Source: Caldilineaceae bacterium
Lineage (GTDB): Bacteria; Chloroflexota; Anaerolineae; Caldilineales; Caldilineaceae
NCBI GenBank assembly: GCA_022821545.1
Contig: JAJEDJ010000030.1
Location: 62,001 to 126,000, forward strand
Reading direction: 5' to 3'
DNA: 64,000 nucleotides
Made by a program: the position numbers and the translations under genes. Shown one piece after another: positions 21,301-28,844 of the stretch. Within the stretch, counting starts at the first letter, position 1. Every line of letters begins with the position of its first letter. Below the pieces are notes generated by a model. The model did no database searches. It was not told where the DNA came from and saw only the letters and a program-made list of their open reading frames with translations.

Positions 21301-22059
21301 GTCGTTTTCGTCCCACTTCCAAGTCAGCACCCTTTTTGCAAAATCATAGAATTCCGGATCCTCGTCACTTTCTTTCAATTGATCAAGAGCATACATGAGC
21401 ATTTCTGGACGTACCCGGTCGTAAAATTTGTCTAAGTCTGCCTCAACAATGATGACTCGTTTCCCATCCTTCGATTCTATCGACTCCGCCACCGTATTGG
21501 GCCGGGAAATGAACGAACGATAGTCTTGATAGTAGGATCGATAGAGCTTTGATGAACCCCATCGATGGTGCAGCTCGTGTTCTTCCCTGTCACAAAACAG
21601 TCGATTGCCGTAGGAAACCACCCTTTTTCGAAAATCGGACTTCTCAAATCTTAGCCGTGGATCCTGTTGTGCTGTCTCGACTCCATTTGCTAGGCATAAC
21701 ATCAGTGCGGTTGCAACGACCTGATCGCGCAGGCTCACGTGAGCAAGTGGCCGCATTTGAATTTTGTCGTCACCGCTTTCAACTGGCTCCCATTTTTTGT
21801 CCTTTGACACACACCACTTCTGGCTTTTGGGTGCCAGCACCAAGCGAAGAGGATCGCTCTCCCACTGCTCGGGAACTTCTAGACATCTCATGATTTCGGC
21901 AATGAACTTCGGAAGGTCGGACGCAGCCCTATCGAGCGCTAAAGTGTCAGAATACCAGTTATGATATCGAATGTAGTTCGAGGTTTTCTTCCAGGCTTGG
22001 ACAAGAACGTACTCTTGGCGCAAACAGTCTAAGTTCGGTTTGAGAATTTCGTACGTCAT
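18310..22059 (-). CDS. Defence-associated reverse transcriptase with C-terminal nitrilase domain (DRT type 1/UG1 architecture)
   Basis: 1249 residues from ATG at 22059 (AGGAAG just upstream; a TTG at 22122 would add 21 residues). The RT domain lies in the first 400 residues: motif A VEADLDKFYD (D about 208), then LPQGLVAAGFF, and YVDD at 316-319. A long middle region (about 430-960), mostly helical and of no recognised family, is followed by a nitrilase-fold domain with the full E-K-C triad: E1025 in LILPELAVHP, K1089 in GKLHLAP, C1130 in SAAVCYDATD. RT plus nitrilase is the DRT1/UG1 anti-phage arrangement. It is a single gene, transcribed against its neighbours, with IS relics on both sides. 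Whether it uses a non-coding template RNA cannot be seen. Confidence 0.9.
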   Translation of the reverse strand: MTYEILKPNLDCLRQEYVLVQAWKKTSNYIRYHNWYSDTLALDRAASDLPKFIAEIMRCLEVPEQWESDPLRLVLAPKSQKWCVSKDKKWEPVESGDDKIQMRPLAHVSLRDQVVATALMLCLANGVETAQQDPRLRFEKSDFRKRVVSYGNRLFCDREEHELHHRWGSSKLYRSYYQDYRSFISRPNTVAESIESKDGKRVIIVEADLDKFYDRVRPEMLMYALDQLKESDEDPEFYDFAKRVLTWKWDENDEDDIEKYAKHSDLDDFTRVALPQGLVAAGFFANVVLLSFDQQLRSKFELNIESGIGLEDACRYVDDLRLVVTSDRDADECRIAAEKWLQSLLNSEAKGLLISEKKTEAVEFGASQRPIVRQSERMKRIQEAVSGPFGIAEGWVLLDMIQGLVRSQQDLDRTQSDSGWDFSPKSDVREERVARFAANRFRTTYRFIRPLFEDRRSASEPEKADAESEDIPSESELFLNVVGPHSRQELDEDAKEFALRIIERWIEDPSNVRLLWVGLDIWPDPEILKEVLRLLRPYIYTSEGQQSRKKRQVAWYCLSEVLRRGATETSIVDDKDCLPEVADPRRYREILCAEAAKLASPKLTTIPWYLRQQALLFLACFAPAAAPNKRASRKAELMEYHKLILFLRGESSNLSSSEFATLSVVARRAILDADKSAELIRWGLTAERKNAIAEMDPSFALELRNADLNFDEGLSAGVKDSLCLENRVTGTGLRSLAETVLGTAAVSPLRNELSILRFAVSFLKRLRLQKELQDKVIPPGSVSVRLEDDGDIVSVSELDVSVSQPLPTSALYQPPEWCEPDDRWRFQLGFLLRFILTRRPDFTAFVGPEYWKVHHATYRPVRSHWHQRIYGLYNGQSAFGDDWLPITDWMERFLLTLLRWPGCRTPADFEWIKEGISKSLRKIKDRIESLEKQRGAATQTLMMPMIADWPTQRAKTRSLRGCVVQTVVPQDKDFDNCDITFSQPEIRRRHRNHLSAALEAVKKMLYLRKTHLEDDGRLDWLILPELAVHPNDVKTHLIPFAQKFKSIVLAGLTYQKLLHDRQPVNSALWILPKQPEEQGLQILTRRQGKLHLAPTEKKYDVDGFRPCQWLIGYPWSETDMRPLWLSAAVCYDATDLNLAADLRYESDVFAIPSFNKDVGTFDQMAHALNYHMFQHVVVVNNGLYGGSNAYWPVHDQFKRQIFHLHGQPQASIAFFEIEDIGKVLDRRQLVKRDGPREKDPVWKSPPAGL

Positions 22060-22796
22060 ATGACTTCCTAAGTATGTGATTCGCAACTTCTGCGTCAGAT
22101 AGCGACTGAGAGTGGTTGGCAACGGTATTTATACCACGAAGTCAGGCTCACCCGGCTTTTTCGCTTGCGCTACGTTGAGCGCAAGGATTTCGCAGCGGCC
22201 TTCTAGCTCCCTGCTTCGCAGAGTGGACCCAAAAACTGGACCACGGGTTTGGGTCTACTATGAGCCAATAACCAAGAGCGTGCAGAGACAGAATTGGGAC
22301 CAAAGCCCGTCGACAAACTTTCTGCTCTAACGTATACATTGCACCGAACTATAACGTGGCGCGCCATCTTACCGGCATCGAAAGCCTTGATACCACGCCG
22401 CGCCTGGGTAGCCTGGAGCCACTCAGATAGCCCATCTTCGAAGACAGCGCCCACAACGAGACAGACAACCAAATCACAGCCGGGTTGTAATCTTGTCACT
22501 TCTCTAATCCCCAGAATCTCGGTTCAAATATACGCCCCCAACAACGCAATCTTTTTAGCGCGTCAACTGCTACATTCAGCAATGTCTGGGGAGGTAGCGC
22601 CTTATCAGGAAAATGACACCGCATCAATGACAAACTGCCTGCTGCCACAGTGGAAAAGGACGCGCCGCGCAGGTAAATCTGTACCAACCTGCTAGATCAT
22701 TTTTTTGACAAGAGAACCGTTAATGGATTAGATCGTAGCGTAGATTCCGGGGATAAACGCACAAGTCTCAACATGTGGTGAAGGGACGACAGCAAA
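22060..22796. other. Intergenic stretch with an IS3-like relic
   Basis: About 740 bases between the divergent RT and TIR genes. It should hold both promoters. At 22223-22330 there is a plus-strand IS left end: GACCCAAAAACTGGACCAC, followed by TATGAGCCAATAACCAAG and GCAGAGACAGAATTGGGA, which matches the intact copy at 26667-26740 with many changes. No credible reading frame was found in the rest. Confidence 0.55.
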
Positions 22797-24503
22797 ATGC
22801 AGAGAGAGTTTGATGTTGCCTTGTCCTTCGCAGGAGAAGATCGACAATACGCAAGGGAGTTAGCGGATCTTCTCAAGTCTGGAGGATATGAGCCCTTTTA
22901 CGACGACTACAGCCAAGCGGATCTTTGGGGCAAAAATCTGTACGACCACCTATCATCGGTTTACAAGGATAAGGCGCGCTTCTGCGTAATGTTTCTGTCA
23001 AGAAACTATGCAAGGAAGTTGTGGACGCGACACGAACGCGAAAGTGCTCAGGCGCGGGCGTTTGAGGAAAACAGGGAGTATATACTTCCTGTGCGGTTGG
23101 ACGATACTGAGATCCCAGGAATCTTGTCGACGATTGGGTATCTTGATCTGCGTGAGGTGTCAATTAAGGAAGTCTATCAGGCATTGGAACAGAAGCTGTC
23201 GGGCACGCTTCAAACACAGGTCGCCGTTGCCACTTCCATCACCACTAAGCGCGAATCCACGACTCACTGTTGTCGGAACTGTCATTTCTTAGCCAAATAC
23301 GCGCTTACTGATGGGGGGCAGGAGCACAGATGGACATGGGACGCAAAAGAGCGATCCGACCTTGAAGTCAAAGAGCACTATGGCGTTGAGTGTGCCAAAG
23401 GCATTTGGAGCGCAGGGATTGACCCTGAAATCAATTCACGTCTCGAGGAAGAATTACTGAAGGAGAGAAATGAGTGCTTCTTTCTTGAATATGACGAGGC
23501 TAACAAAAGTATGACGTTCGATGCAGCATCCGAGCTTATTCAGTTGAGGGGGGAAGAATCCCATCAAATTCGAGAAGCCACGGTACCGGTGGAGAAAGCA
23601 TCCGAGCCCCGTCCACTTTCTGAGGAATCTGCTGTCACAAGTCTAAAACGTTTTCTGGCGGAACCAAGATACCGCATTCAACTTGCAGACCTGATTGATG
23701 AGACTGTCGAGCGTGTGATAGAGGAAACGTCAGGACACGACTTTGATGCAAACCACCCGCGTCCGACAACAGAAACTGTTACAGCACGCATTCGCGCATA
23801 TGAGGAGGTCTGCTCTACGCTGATCGAGATGGCGGTTGTGGGGGGCCGTTGGGCAGAACAACAACATTGTGAATTCTGGCATCGAGCCTTGCGGCGGCTC
23901 TCTATGGTTCTTCGCACTGGCGGGATGCCCGCATGGCTAGATATGCAGCTTTATCCAGGCATGCTTCTCCTGTATGCTTTGGGGCTTGGTGCCGTTGAGG
24001 CGGACCGGCTTGACTTTCTCGGCCGCATATTTCCAGCCGCGGTTCGTCGTGAGAACAACGAAAGGATGACCGTTGTACAAGCCTTCGCGCCTTATCAACG
24101 ATTTGAGCCCGGAGGACCGATGACGATGTTGGAGGGAATGGAGAATTATCAGCTTCCTCTCAACGAATGGATGTTCAAAACCTTGCGGCAGTTCACCAAC
24201 GGATTGATTCCTGATGCAGATCGATACCGCCTTAACTTCGTCAAACTTGAGATACTCATGTCAATGAACAGCGTATACCGACGCAGTCCAGCTTGGCAGG
24301 GTCAAACCAGGGGCATTTTCTTGTACTACTTTGAGACCGCTGGGGTTATCCTCCAAGAGATCACAGATTCCATTGCCGACCACCGCGACGAGTCGTCTTT
24401 CGTCAGGGCAGATATCTTCGGTCAGACTTCTGAAGATTGTATGCAGCGTATCGGTGACTTGAAGCAGTGGATTTCTAAAGAAGTCATTAGACGGTTTTCT
24501 TGA
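22797..24503 (+). CDS. TIR-domain protein with a Cys-containing middle and unknown C-terminal domain
   Basis: 568 residues. Residues 1-135 form a TIR domain: FDVALSFAGEDRQYARELADLL, YDDYSQADLWGKN, RFCVMFLSRNYARKLWTRHERESA (candidate catalytic Glu at about 80) and ILPVRLDD. Prokaryotic TIR domains usually cleave NAD+ or make signal nucleotides. Residues 155-215 hold a short Cys/His cluster (HCCRNCHF, then VECAKGIW), maybe metal binding. The C-terminal 300 residues are helical and match nothing I know; they probably sense the trigger. The Pycsar pair begins 174 bases downstream on the same strand, so TIR may be a further effector of that system. No cyclic-nucleotide-binding domain is visible. 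Confidence 0.82.
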   Translation: MQREFDVALSFAGEDRQYARELADLLKSGGYEPFYDDYSQADLWGKNLYDHLSSVYKDKARFCVMFLSRNYARKLWTRHERESAQARAFEENREYILPVRLDDTEIPGILSTIGYLDLREVSIKEVYQALEQKLSGTLQTQVAVATSITTKRESTTHCCRNCHFLAKYALTDGGQEHRWTWDAKERSDLEVKEHYGVECAKGIWSAGIDPEINSRLEEELLKERNECFFLEYDEANKSMTFDAASELIQLRGEESHQIREATVPVEKASEPRPLSEESAVTSLKRFLAEPRYRIQLADLIDETVERVIEETSGHDFDANHPRPTTETVTARIRAYEEVCSTLIEMAVVGGRWAEQQHCEFWHRALRRLSMVLRTGGMPAWLDMQLYPGMLLLYALGLGAVEADRLDFLGRIFPAAVRRENNERMTVVQAFAPYQRFEPGGPMTMLEGMENYQLPLNEWMFKTLRQFTNGLIPDADRYRLNFVKLEILMSMNSVYRRSPAWQGQTRGIFLYYFETAGVILQEITDSIADHRDESSFVRADIFGQTSEDCMQRIGDLKQWISKEVIRRFS

Positions 24504-24677
24504 ATGGAAATTCCTACAGAAGCAGGCAGATTATGACCACCTTTATCTGGAGAGAACATAGAGAAGGAAGCGGCCCCTTGCAGGACGGAATTGCCGCGTA
24601 ACCCTGTCATCTATTGTACCTTATGCCGCCAGCAGCAGCTTGCGGCGACTCCACACGACACGAGGTGAACCATCACA

Positions 24678-25514
24678 TTGCTATTGGACGAGGTCTTGGC
24701 GACTCTGACTTCACAGCTGGATGACCAAGCCGAATTAGGCGTGAAAATAAAGCAGCAGACGGAAGTACCGTCGGAGGGGCCGATCGACAAGGGCCTGTGG
24801 TTTTATATGCAGAATGTCACCGCTGTGTTTGTCGATCTGAAGGGTTCCACTGAATTGAGCGCTTACAGAAGCCCGAAACCTTCAGCTTTTGCATATACCT
24901 ACTTCGTAAGGGCAATGGTCGTGATATTCGAACGTTTCGGTTCAAAGTATGTCGATATACAAGGCGACGGCGTCTTTGGCCTTTTCAGCGGTCCGCAGTC
25001 TGAATTTTACGCCGTGGCCAGCGCGATCACGGCAAGAACCCAGATTGAACGCGACATTGATGCCCGCTTCGAGAAGGATACGTCGTCCGAGTGGAAAATG
25101 ACGGCCGGAATCGGCATTGATAGGGGGCCGCTGCTTGTCCGACGATTGGGCCTAAGGGGCACCAAGCAGAATGAAGTGTGGGCGGGTAAACCTGTAAACA
25201 TGGCGGCGAAACTCAGTTCGGTGGCATGTTCCAACCAGGTGGTGGTTTCGGAGAGAGTTTTCTCTCAGTTCCGAAAAGCTTCCCCTATCCGGCGACGGGC
25301 GCTCCTCTGGGGCTGCGGTTGCTGTAAGGAAATCCAGGGAGACGGCCTTGGCATAACCATCGGCGAGACGAAATGTCTGTGGACGAAAGAGCCGGCGCCC
25401 GCGGAGATGGGTCTGGATTTCGATCAACTCTACAGATTGAAATCAAAATGGTGCTGCGTACACGGCGCCGAGCTCTGCGAGACGATAGTGACCGGCTGCA
25501 GACCTGAAGCATGA
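24678..25514 (+). CDS. Pycsar-type class III nucleotide cyclase (PycC-like)
   Basis: 278 residues from a TTG start with GAGGTG 10 bases upstream. Class III cyclase fold: first metal aspartate D53 in FVDLKGSTELSAY, second D97 in DIQGDGVFGLF, then TAGIGIDRGPLLVRRLG and the clade-typical VWAGKPVNMAAKLSS. The C-terminal extension has paired cysteines (WGCGCCKE, then SKWCCVHGAELC) as in Pycsar cyclases. These enzymes make cCMP or cUMP on phage infection to trigger the neighbouring effector. The stop overlaps the effector start (ATGA at 25511), which supports the pairing strongly. The base made cannot be decided from sequence by eye. Confidence 0.88.
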   Translation: MLLDEVLATLTSQLDDQAELGVKIKQQTEVPSEGPIDKGLWFYMQNVTAVFVDLKGSTELSAYRSPKPSAFAYTYFVRAMVVIFERFGSKYVDIQGDGVFGLFSGPQSEFYAVASAITARTQIERDIDARFEKDTSSEWKMTAGIGIDRGPLLVRRLGLRGTKQNEVWAGKPVNMAAKLSSVACSNQVVVSERVFSQFRKASPIRRRALLWGCGCCKEIQGDGLGITIGETKCLWTKEPAPAEMGLDFDQLYRLKSKWCCVHGAELCETIVTGCRPEA

Positions 25515-26026
25515 TTATGGAAGAACGTCTGAACTCCCATTACGAATCGTTGTCGCGCTGCATTGCGTTTACCAGGACGGCCGACGCCAAAGCGGCGCCC
25601 GTCCTGGCGCTCCAAATCGCGGTCCTGGGTGCATTGGCGGCAAGATTCGAGAAGCTTATTCCCGCTCTTTTGGTCGAGTCATGGTCTTTTGAGAGAGCGC
25701 TTCTCTGGGTCGTTCTCGGCATTTACCTTGTCTTCATGGGCGCCGCCGTTGCCATGGCAGCCTGGGTCTACATGCCGACGCACCCGCGAACCGGCCAATC
25801 CCTCATCTACTTCGAAGACATCGCGGCGATGCGAAGCGAGGAGTTTGTGAAGCGTTCCAAGGAAATGTCTTCAGACATGATTGAGGAACAGCTTCTCAGC
25901 CAAATCCACATTGTTTCCCAGATAGCCAGCGCCAAAATGCGCAGGGTTCAGTGGGCTTTCTGGTTGAGTATGCCGTCGCTCGCCCTGGGTCTCACTCTTC
26001 TGGCCTGGGGGAGCGTCCGACTCTGA
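25511..26026 (+). CDS. Pycsar transmembrane effector (PycTM-like, DUF5706)
   Basis: 171 residues. Start ATG at 25511 overlaps the cyclase stop; a second ATG at 25517 is possible. Hydrophobic stretches lie at about 30-55 (APVLALQIAVLGALAARF), 62-88 (ALLWVVLGIYLVFMGAAVAMAA) and 146-168 (WAFWLSMPSLALGLTLLAWG). Between the second and third is a soluble segment with SLIYFEDIAAM. This matches the DUF5706/PycTM effectors that bind the cyclic pyrimidine signal and damage the inner membrane, stopping phage spread by cell death. Composition agrees with the cyclase rather than the backbone. Confidence 0.87.
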   Translation: MIMEERLNSHYESLSRCIAFTRTADAKAAPVLALQIAVLGALAARFEKLIPALLVESWSFERALLWVVLGIYLVFMGAAVAMAAWVYMPTHPRTGQSLIYFEDIAAMRSEEFVKRSKEMSSDMIEEQLLSQIHIVSQIASAKMRRVQWAFWLSMPSLALGLTLLAWGSVRL

Positions 26027-26664
26027 CTATGCAATGCACCGCGAAAAACGCCTTTATCCAACACAGCTTAACGGCACTACGCGCTCTGATCAGCGCCGGC
26101 TACAACCGTCCGAATGCACCTTATTTTTCCCATTTCGTGGTCTAGGAGTCGTTGACATTTCAATGAGGCAGGCAAGATCCGCGCAATCGAAAGCGGGGAA
26201 GTGGGGGGTCAGACGATACCTGACCGTGCGCCAGGGGCCCAGAACCCTATCGTTTCTAATGTAGATCCCAAACGGGTCCACGAGCTTGCGAGTTTCATTG
26301 GAGCGAGTGAGACGCCTGCCATGTCAGACGTCAGCCCGTGCGAAAACTCTTGGTTTCAAATTGAACGCACATGAATTTCCTTTCATCATATAATCTCTAT
26401 ATCATTGAAAATGTGCGTTGTTCTGTCTCTTGAAAATTTTTTCTCGTAAACGCTCGTAAACGCTCGTGGATCGCTCGTAAACGCTCGTACGAGCGTTTAC
26501 CTGTTCCCTACGAGTTCCCGTACGAGCGTCCGACCTGTGTTCAGGGAGCGCCCAGCCCAGCTTTTCCTGCAGTTACACTGAAACAGTGTCTCTTCAGCCC
26601 GTTTTGAAACCCTGCCTTTTCACCGAACGCAGCCGGAAGAGCTTGCCTTCTTCGACACTGAGCT
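26027..26664. other. Intergenic stretch after the Pycsar pair
   Basis: No convincing gene. Contains the CGCTCGTAAA repeat/palindrome block described separately and an AT-rich part near 26365-26440 that could carry a promoter. It ends at the left end of the IS3-like element. Confidence 0.5.
26441..26530. repeat. CGCTCGTAAA direct repeats with a 24-bp palindrome
   Basis: Five 10-base units with core CTCGT start at 26441, 26451, 26461, 26472 and 26482, close to helical phase. The last two form a perfect 24-bp palindrome at 26477-26500 with half-site GTAAACGCTCGT. An inverted copy TACGAGCG recurs at 26521-26528. The layout resembles an operator, iteron cluster or recombinase site. Its owner is unclear. 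Confidence 0.7.
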
Positions 26665-27110
26665 TGGCCCCAAAAACTGGACCACCAGCTAAGGTGTATA
26701 ATGGAGCAATTCACCAAGCCTGTGGAGGGGCAGAACGATGGTCAAGAAACAGCGGCGACACACAGCGGCCTTCAAGTTCCGGGTTACGCTGGAAGGCAGC
26801 AAGACGATCAGCCAGTTATCGAGTGAACATGAGATTCATGCCAACCTGATACGGGCCTGGAAACGGCAGTTGCAGGCAGACGGGCCCCGGGTCTTCGCCA
26901 CGAACGGCGAACGTAAACAGCGGGAGCAGGAGGCGCAGGAAGCAGAACTCTATGAACAGATTGGGCGACTCAAGATGGAACTTGAGTGGCTGAAAAAAAA
27001 GCTGCCCGCTTCGGTCAGGGAGAGACGGTGCATGGTCGATAGCCAGCATGCGGTCCTGAGTGTACGACGGCAGTGTGAGTTGCTGGGGCTGAATCGGGCC
27101 TCCTTCTACT
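26665..27110 (+). mobile_element. Truncated IS3-family element (left end, orfA and start of orfB)
   Basis: Left end GGCCCCAAAAACTGGACCAC at 26666, a short leader, then a transposase frame from ATG 26738 with GGAGGGG upstream. The homology to IS3-family protein breaks at about 27110, where the reading frame runs into an unrelated toxin gene. The right end and nearly all of orfB, including the DDE residues, are missing, so it cannot transpose by itself. This is the best-preserved member of the degenerate family scattered through the island. Confidence 0.82.
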
Positions 27111-27148
27111 ATACAGACCAGGCTATCGTGTCTACTTCGGTGACTTAG
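26738..27148 (+). pseudogene. IS3-family transposase fragment (OrfA plus first residues of OrfB)
   Basis: 136 codons. MVKKQRRHTAAFKFRVTLEG is the OrfA helix-turn-helix opening, followed by HEIHANLIRAWKRQL and the leucine-zipper-like ELYEQIGRLKMELEWLKKKL. An A8 run at 26993-27000 is the usual frameshift site, but here the OrfB start (SVRRQCELLGLNRASFYY) is in the same frame as OrfA, suggesting an indel or no need to shift. The last 12 residues are read out of frame from the toxin gene. No DDE domain remains. Confidence 0.8.
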
Positions 27149-27255
27149 AAGGCGATATCGTCATCCTCTTATGCGGAGGCACAAAGAAAACCCAGAGGCA
27201 GGACATTCAAAAAGCCCAAGCCTACTGGGAAGAATTCGGGAGGAGACAGCCATGA
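27112..27255 (+). pseudogene. 5'-truncated RelE/HigB-type toxin
   Basis: The frame ending at TGA 27253-27255 reads YRPGYRVYFGDLEGD, IVILLCGGTKKTQRQDI and QKAQAYWEEFGRR, the C-terminal half of the HigB/RelE-like (phage-derived Gp49-like) mRNA-interferase toxins. Its N-terminal half is replaced by the IS fragment ending at about 27110. The stop overlaps the antitoxin ATG (ATGA), the normal layout of this toxin-antitoxin family. It has no own start, so it is probably dead. Confidence 0.8.
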
Positions 27256-27608
27256 ACAGAGACTTTGTCTTGGAAAACACAGGAAGTTACGACGACTGGC
27301 TTATCGAACGCTTAAAGGATCCCCGAGAAGCGCTTTCCTATCTGGAAGCCGCGCTTGAAGCATACGAAGAAGACAGTGACACCATTGCCTTGCTGCTCGC
27401 TCTGCGGAGTGTTGCCTATGCGCAGGGTCGCATCGGGAAATTGACGGCGGGAACCGGAATCAGTCGAGATCTTCTCGACGCGGTGCCGGCTGGTAATCTT
27501 AACCCCCGACTGGACAATCTGCCGGCGATTCTTTCCTCATTGGGTTTCCGCGTCCGACTCGAGCGCGTCGAATCCGCATCCGCCAACGTCTCTGCCGCCA
27601 TTTTGTAG
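27252..27608 (+). CDS. Orphaned HigA-like addiction-module antidote
   Basis: 118 residues. YDDWLIERLKDPREALSYLEAALEAYEED and LLALRSVAYAQGRIGKLTAGTGISRDLLDAV, then LNPRLDNLPAILSSLGFRVRLE, give the XRE-type DNA-binding antidote that follows HigB/RelE-like toxins and represses its own operon. The start overlaps the truncated toxin stop, with GGGAGGAG as ribosome site about 8 bases upstream. With the toxin broken it is either a leftover or an antidote that guards against related modules. The final 12 residues are not conserved. Confidence 0.82.
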   Translation: MNRDFVLENTGSYDDWLIERLKDPREALSYLEAALEAYEEDSDTIALLLALRSVAYAQGRIGKLTAGTGISRDLLDAVPAGNLNPRLDNLPAILSSLGFRVRLERVESASANVSAAIL

Positions 27609-27675
27609 ACCATCAAACGACAAAGTTCAATTGCCGCGCCCGAGCCACGCGCATCACAATTCCTCGTAGTATGGT

Positions 27676-28012
27676 TGGCCCCAATCTTTGGACCACAAGA
27701 CGGGAAAACCAGGGTACATCCAGATGGGTGCGGTCAGGGCTGATCAGGGCGCATAACGCCGTTCGATGTGTAGACTCTTTGCCTGTCTTCTTGCAGTTGC
27801 CGCTTCTAGGCCCGTATCCGGTGGCACAAACATCGTGTTCACTCGATCACTGGGCAAACCGTCTTGCTGCCTTCAAGCGCCCCCAGCGCAGCCCGGAACT
27901 TGAAGGCCGCCGTGTGTGTCGCCGCCGTTTCTTGACCATCGTCCTGCCCCTCCACAGGCTGGGCAGTTCGCTTAAATATACACCTTACTTGTGGATCAGT
28001 TTTTGGGGCCCA
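27676..28012 (-). mobile_element. MITE-like deletion derivative of the IS3-family element
   Basis: About 337 bp with both ends: GGCCCCAATCTTTGGACCAC at 27677 and, on the minus strand, GGGCCCCAAAAACTGATCCA at about 28012. Reading the minus strand, the leader, GGAGGGGCAGGACGATGG and the first codons of orfA (ATG at 27939, MVKKRRRHT) repeat the copy at 26665, with indels and stops; homology to orfA ends near 27780. The middle of the element is deleted. The family ancestor may have mobilised it. Confidence 0.72.
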
Positions 28013-28037
28013 TTTCACCAACAAGGGGCAACACTAC

Positions 28038-28844
28038 ATGAAAAGATTCCTTTTGTTCCTGAATTTATTTCTCGGTGTACTCTTAGTTTTGCATCTCGTT
28101 GCTATGTGGAATCTGGTGGAGACCGTGACCAGTCCTCCACCAGAAGATGCGATCAGAGATCTGAATATGCGAATGAGCTATTTCAATGAATATTTTCCTC
28201 TTCTTGAAGACGCCCATTTCAAACTTGAAGAGAAGTACAATGAAGACTTCGAAGAAATAGTCCGTGTCTTAAATTCCCACACAATTGCCTTGGAGATTCT
28301 TCTCCAGGTCCCCGAAGGATCCTTAGAAGAAACCAAGCCTCCCTCACCTGACCTATCCGAAAAAACTCCTAAATATATCCTCGGTGTCAGAATTGCTCCA
28401 GAAGAACGCTGCTCACCCTACAGCGAACTTGACTATACTTATCCACAAAGCACTGAATCTGCCATTGTTACGAAACTTGACGGACGTATTTATAATCCCT
28501 ACACTGGACAATTCTTTCAAGATACATCTGAAACCGAAATCGATCTTATCGTTGCACGTTCAGAAGCACATGACAGCGGTCTTTGCGGAGCTTCTCCAGA
28601 GACCAGAAAAGCCTTCGCAAGTGATCTCGACAATCTAGCCCTTTCAAGTTCCAGCCTAAGTCGCGATTCCAAGCGAGCACACGATCTTGCGGAATGGTTA
28701 CCCATAGTGAACGTATGTTGGTATGTAAACACTGTTGTCGAGGTAAAGAAAAAGTACAACCTAACGATGGACTTGGCCGAAGGCCGAATGGCTGAAAAAG
28801 TCCTATCTGTCTGCAAATCTACTGAAATGCTCATTCCTGACTAG
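28038..28844 (+). CDS. Membrane-anchored HNH-like protein (GmrSD/DUF1524-type C-terminus) without the catalytic His
   Basis: 268 residues. One N-terminal hydrophobic segment (about 4-24) anchors the protein or acts as a signal. The C-terminal 110 residues match the HNH nuclease family of the form DPYTG..F, EIDHIV..SEAHDSGLC, F..D..NL, NR..K..D..EWLP and CW. Here they read NPYTGQFF, EIDLIVARSEAHDSGLCG, SDLDNL, LSRDSKRAHDLAEWLP. The catalytic His is L170 (one base from a His codon) and the usual Asn of the NR pair is Ser, so nuclease activity is doubtful. The codon use is AT-rich. A relic IS ends 26 bases upstream and another starts 16 bases downstream. Confidence 0.7.
   Translation: MKRFLLFLNLFLGVLLVLHLVAMWNLVETVTSPPPEDAIRDLNMRMSYFNEYFPLLEDAHFKLEEKYNEDFEEIVRVLNSHTIALEILLQVPEGSLEETKPPSPDLSEKTPKYILGVRIAPEERCSPYSELDYTYPQSTESAIVTKLDGRIYNPYTGQFFQDTSETEIDLIVARSEAHDSGLCGASPETRKAFASDLDNLALSSSSLSRDSKRAHDLAEWLPIVNVCWYVNTVVEVKKKYNLTMDLAEGRMAEKVLSVCKSTEMLIPD

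Noticed and set aside
18310-22059. Retron or group II intron
   Set aside because: No msr/msd-like inverted repeats beside it, no maturase or intron ends; the nitrilase fusion points to DRT1 instead.
22797-24503. Canonical PycTIR effector
   Set aside because: The TIR domain is N-terminal and no cyclic-nucleotide-binding domain is visible, so the name is not justified; kept only as a hypothesis.
26441-26530. CRISPR array
   Set aside because: Repeat units are 10 bases with no spacers, and no cas gene is present anywhere in the window.
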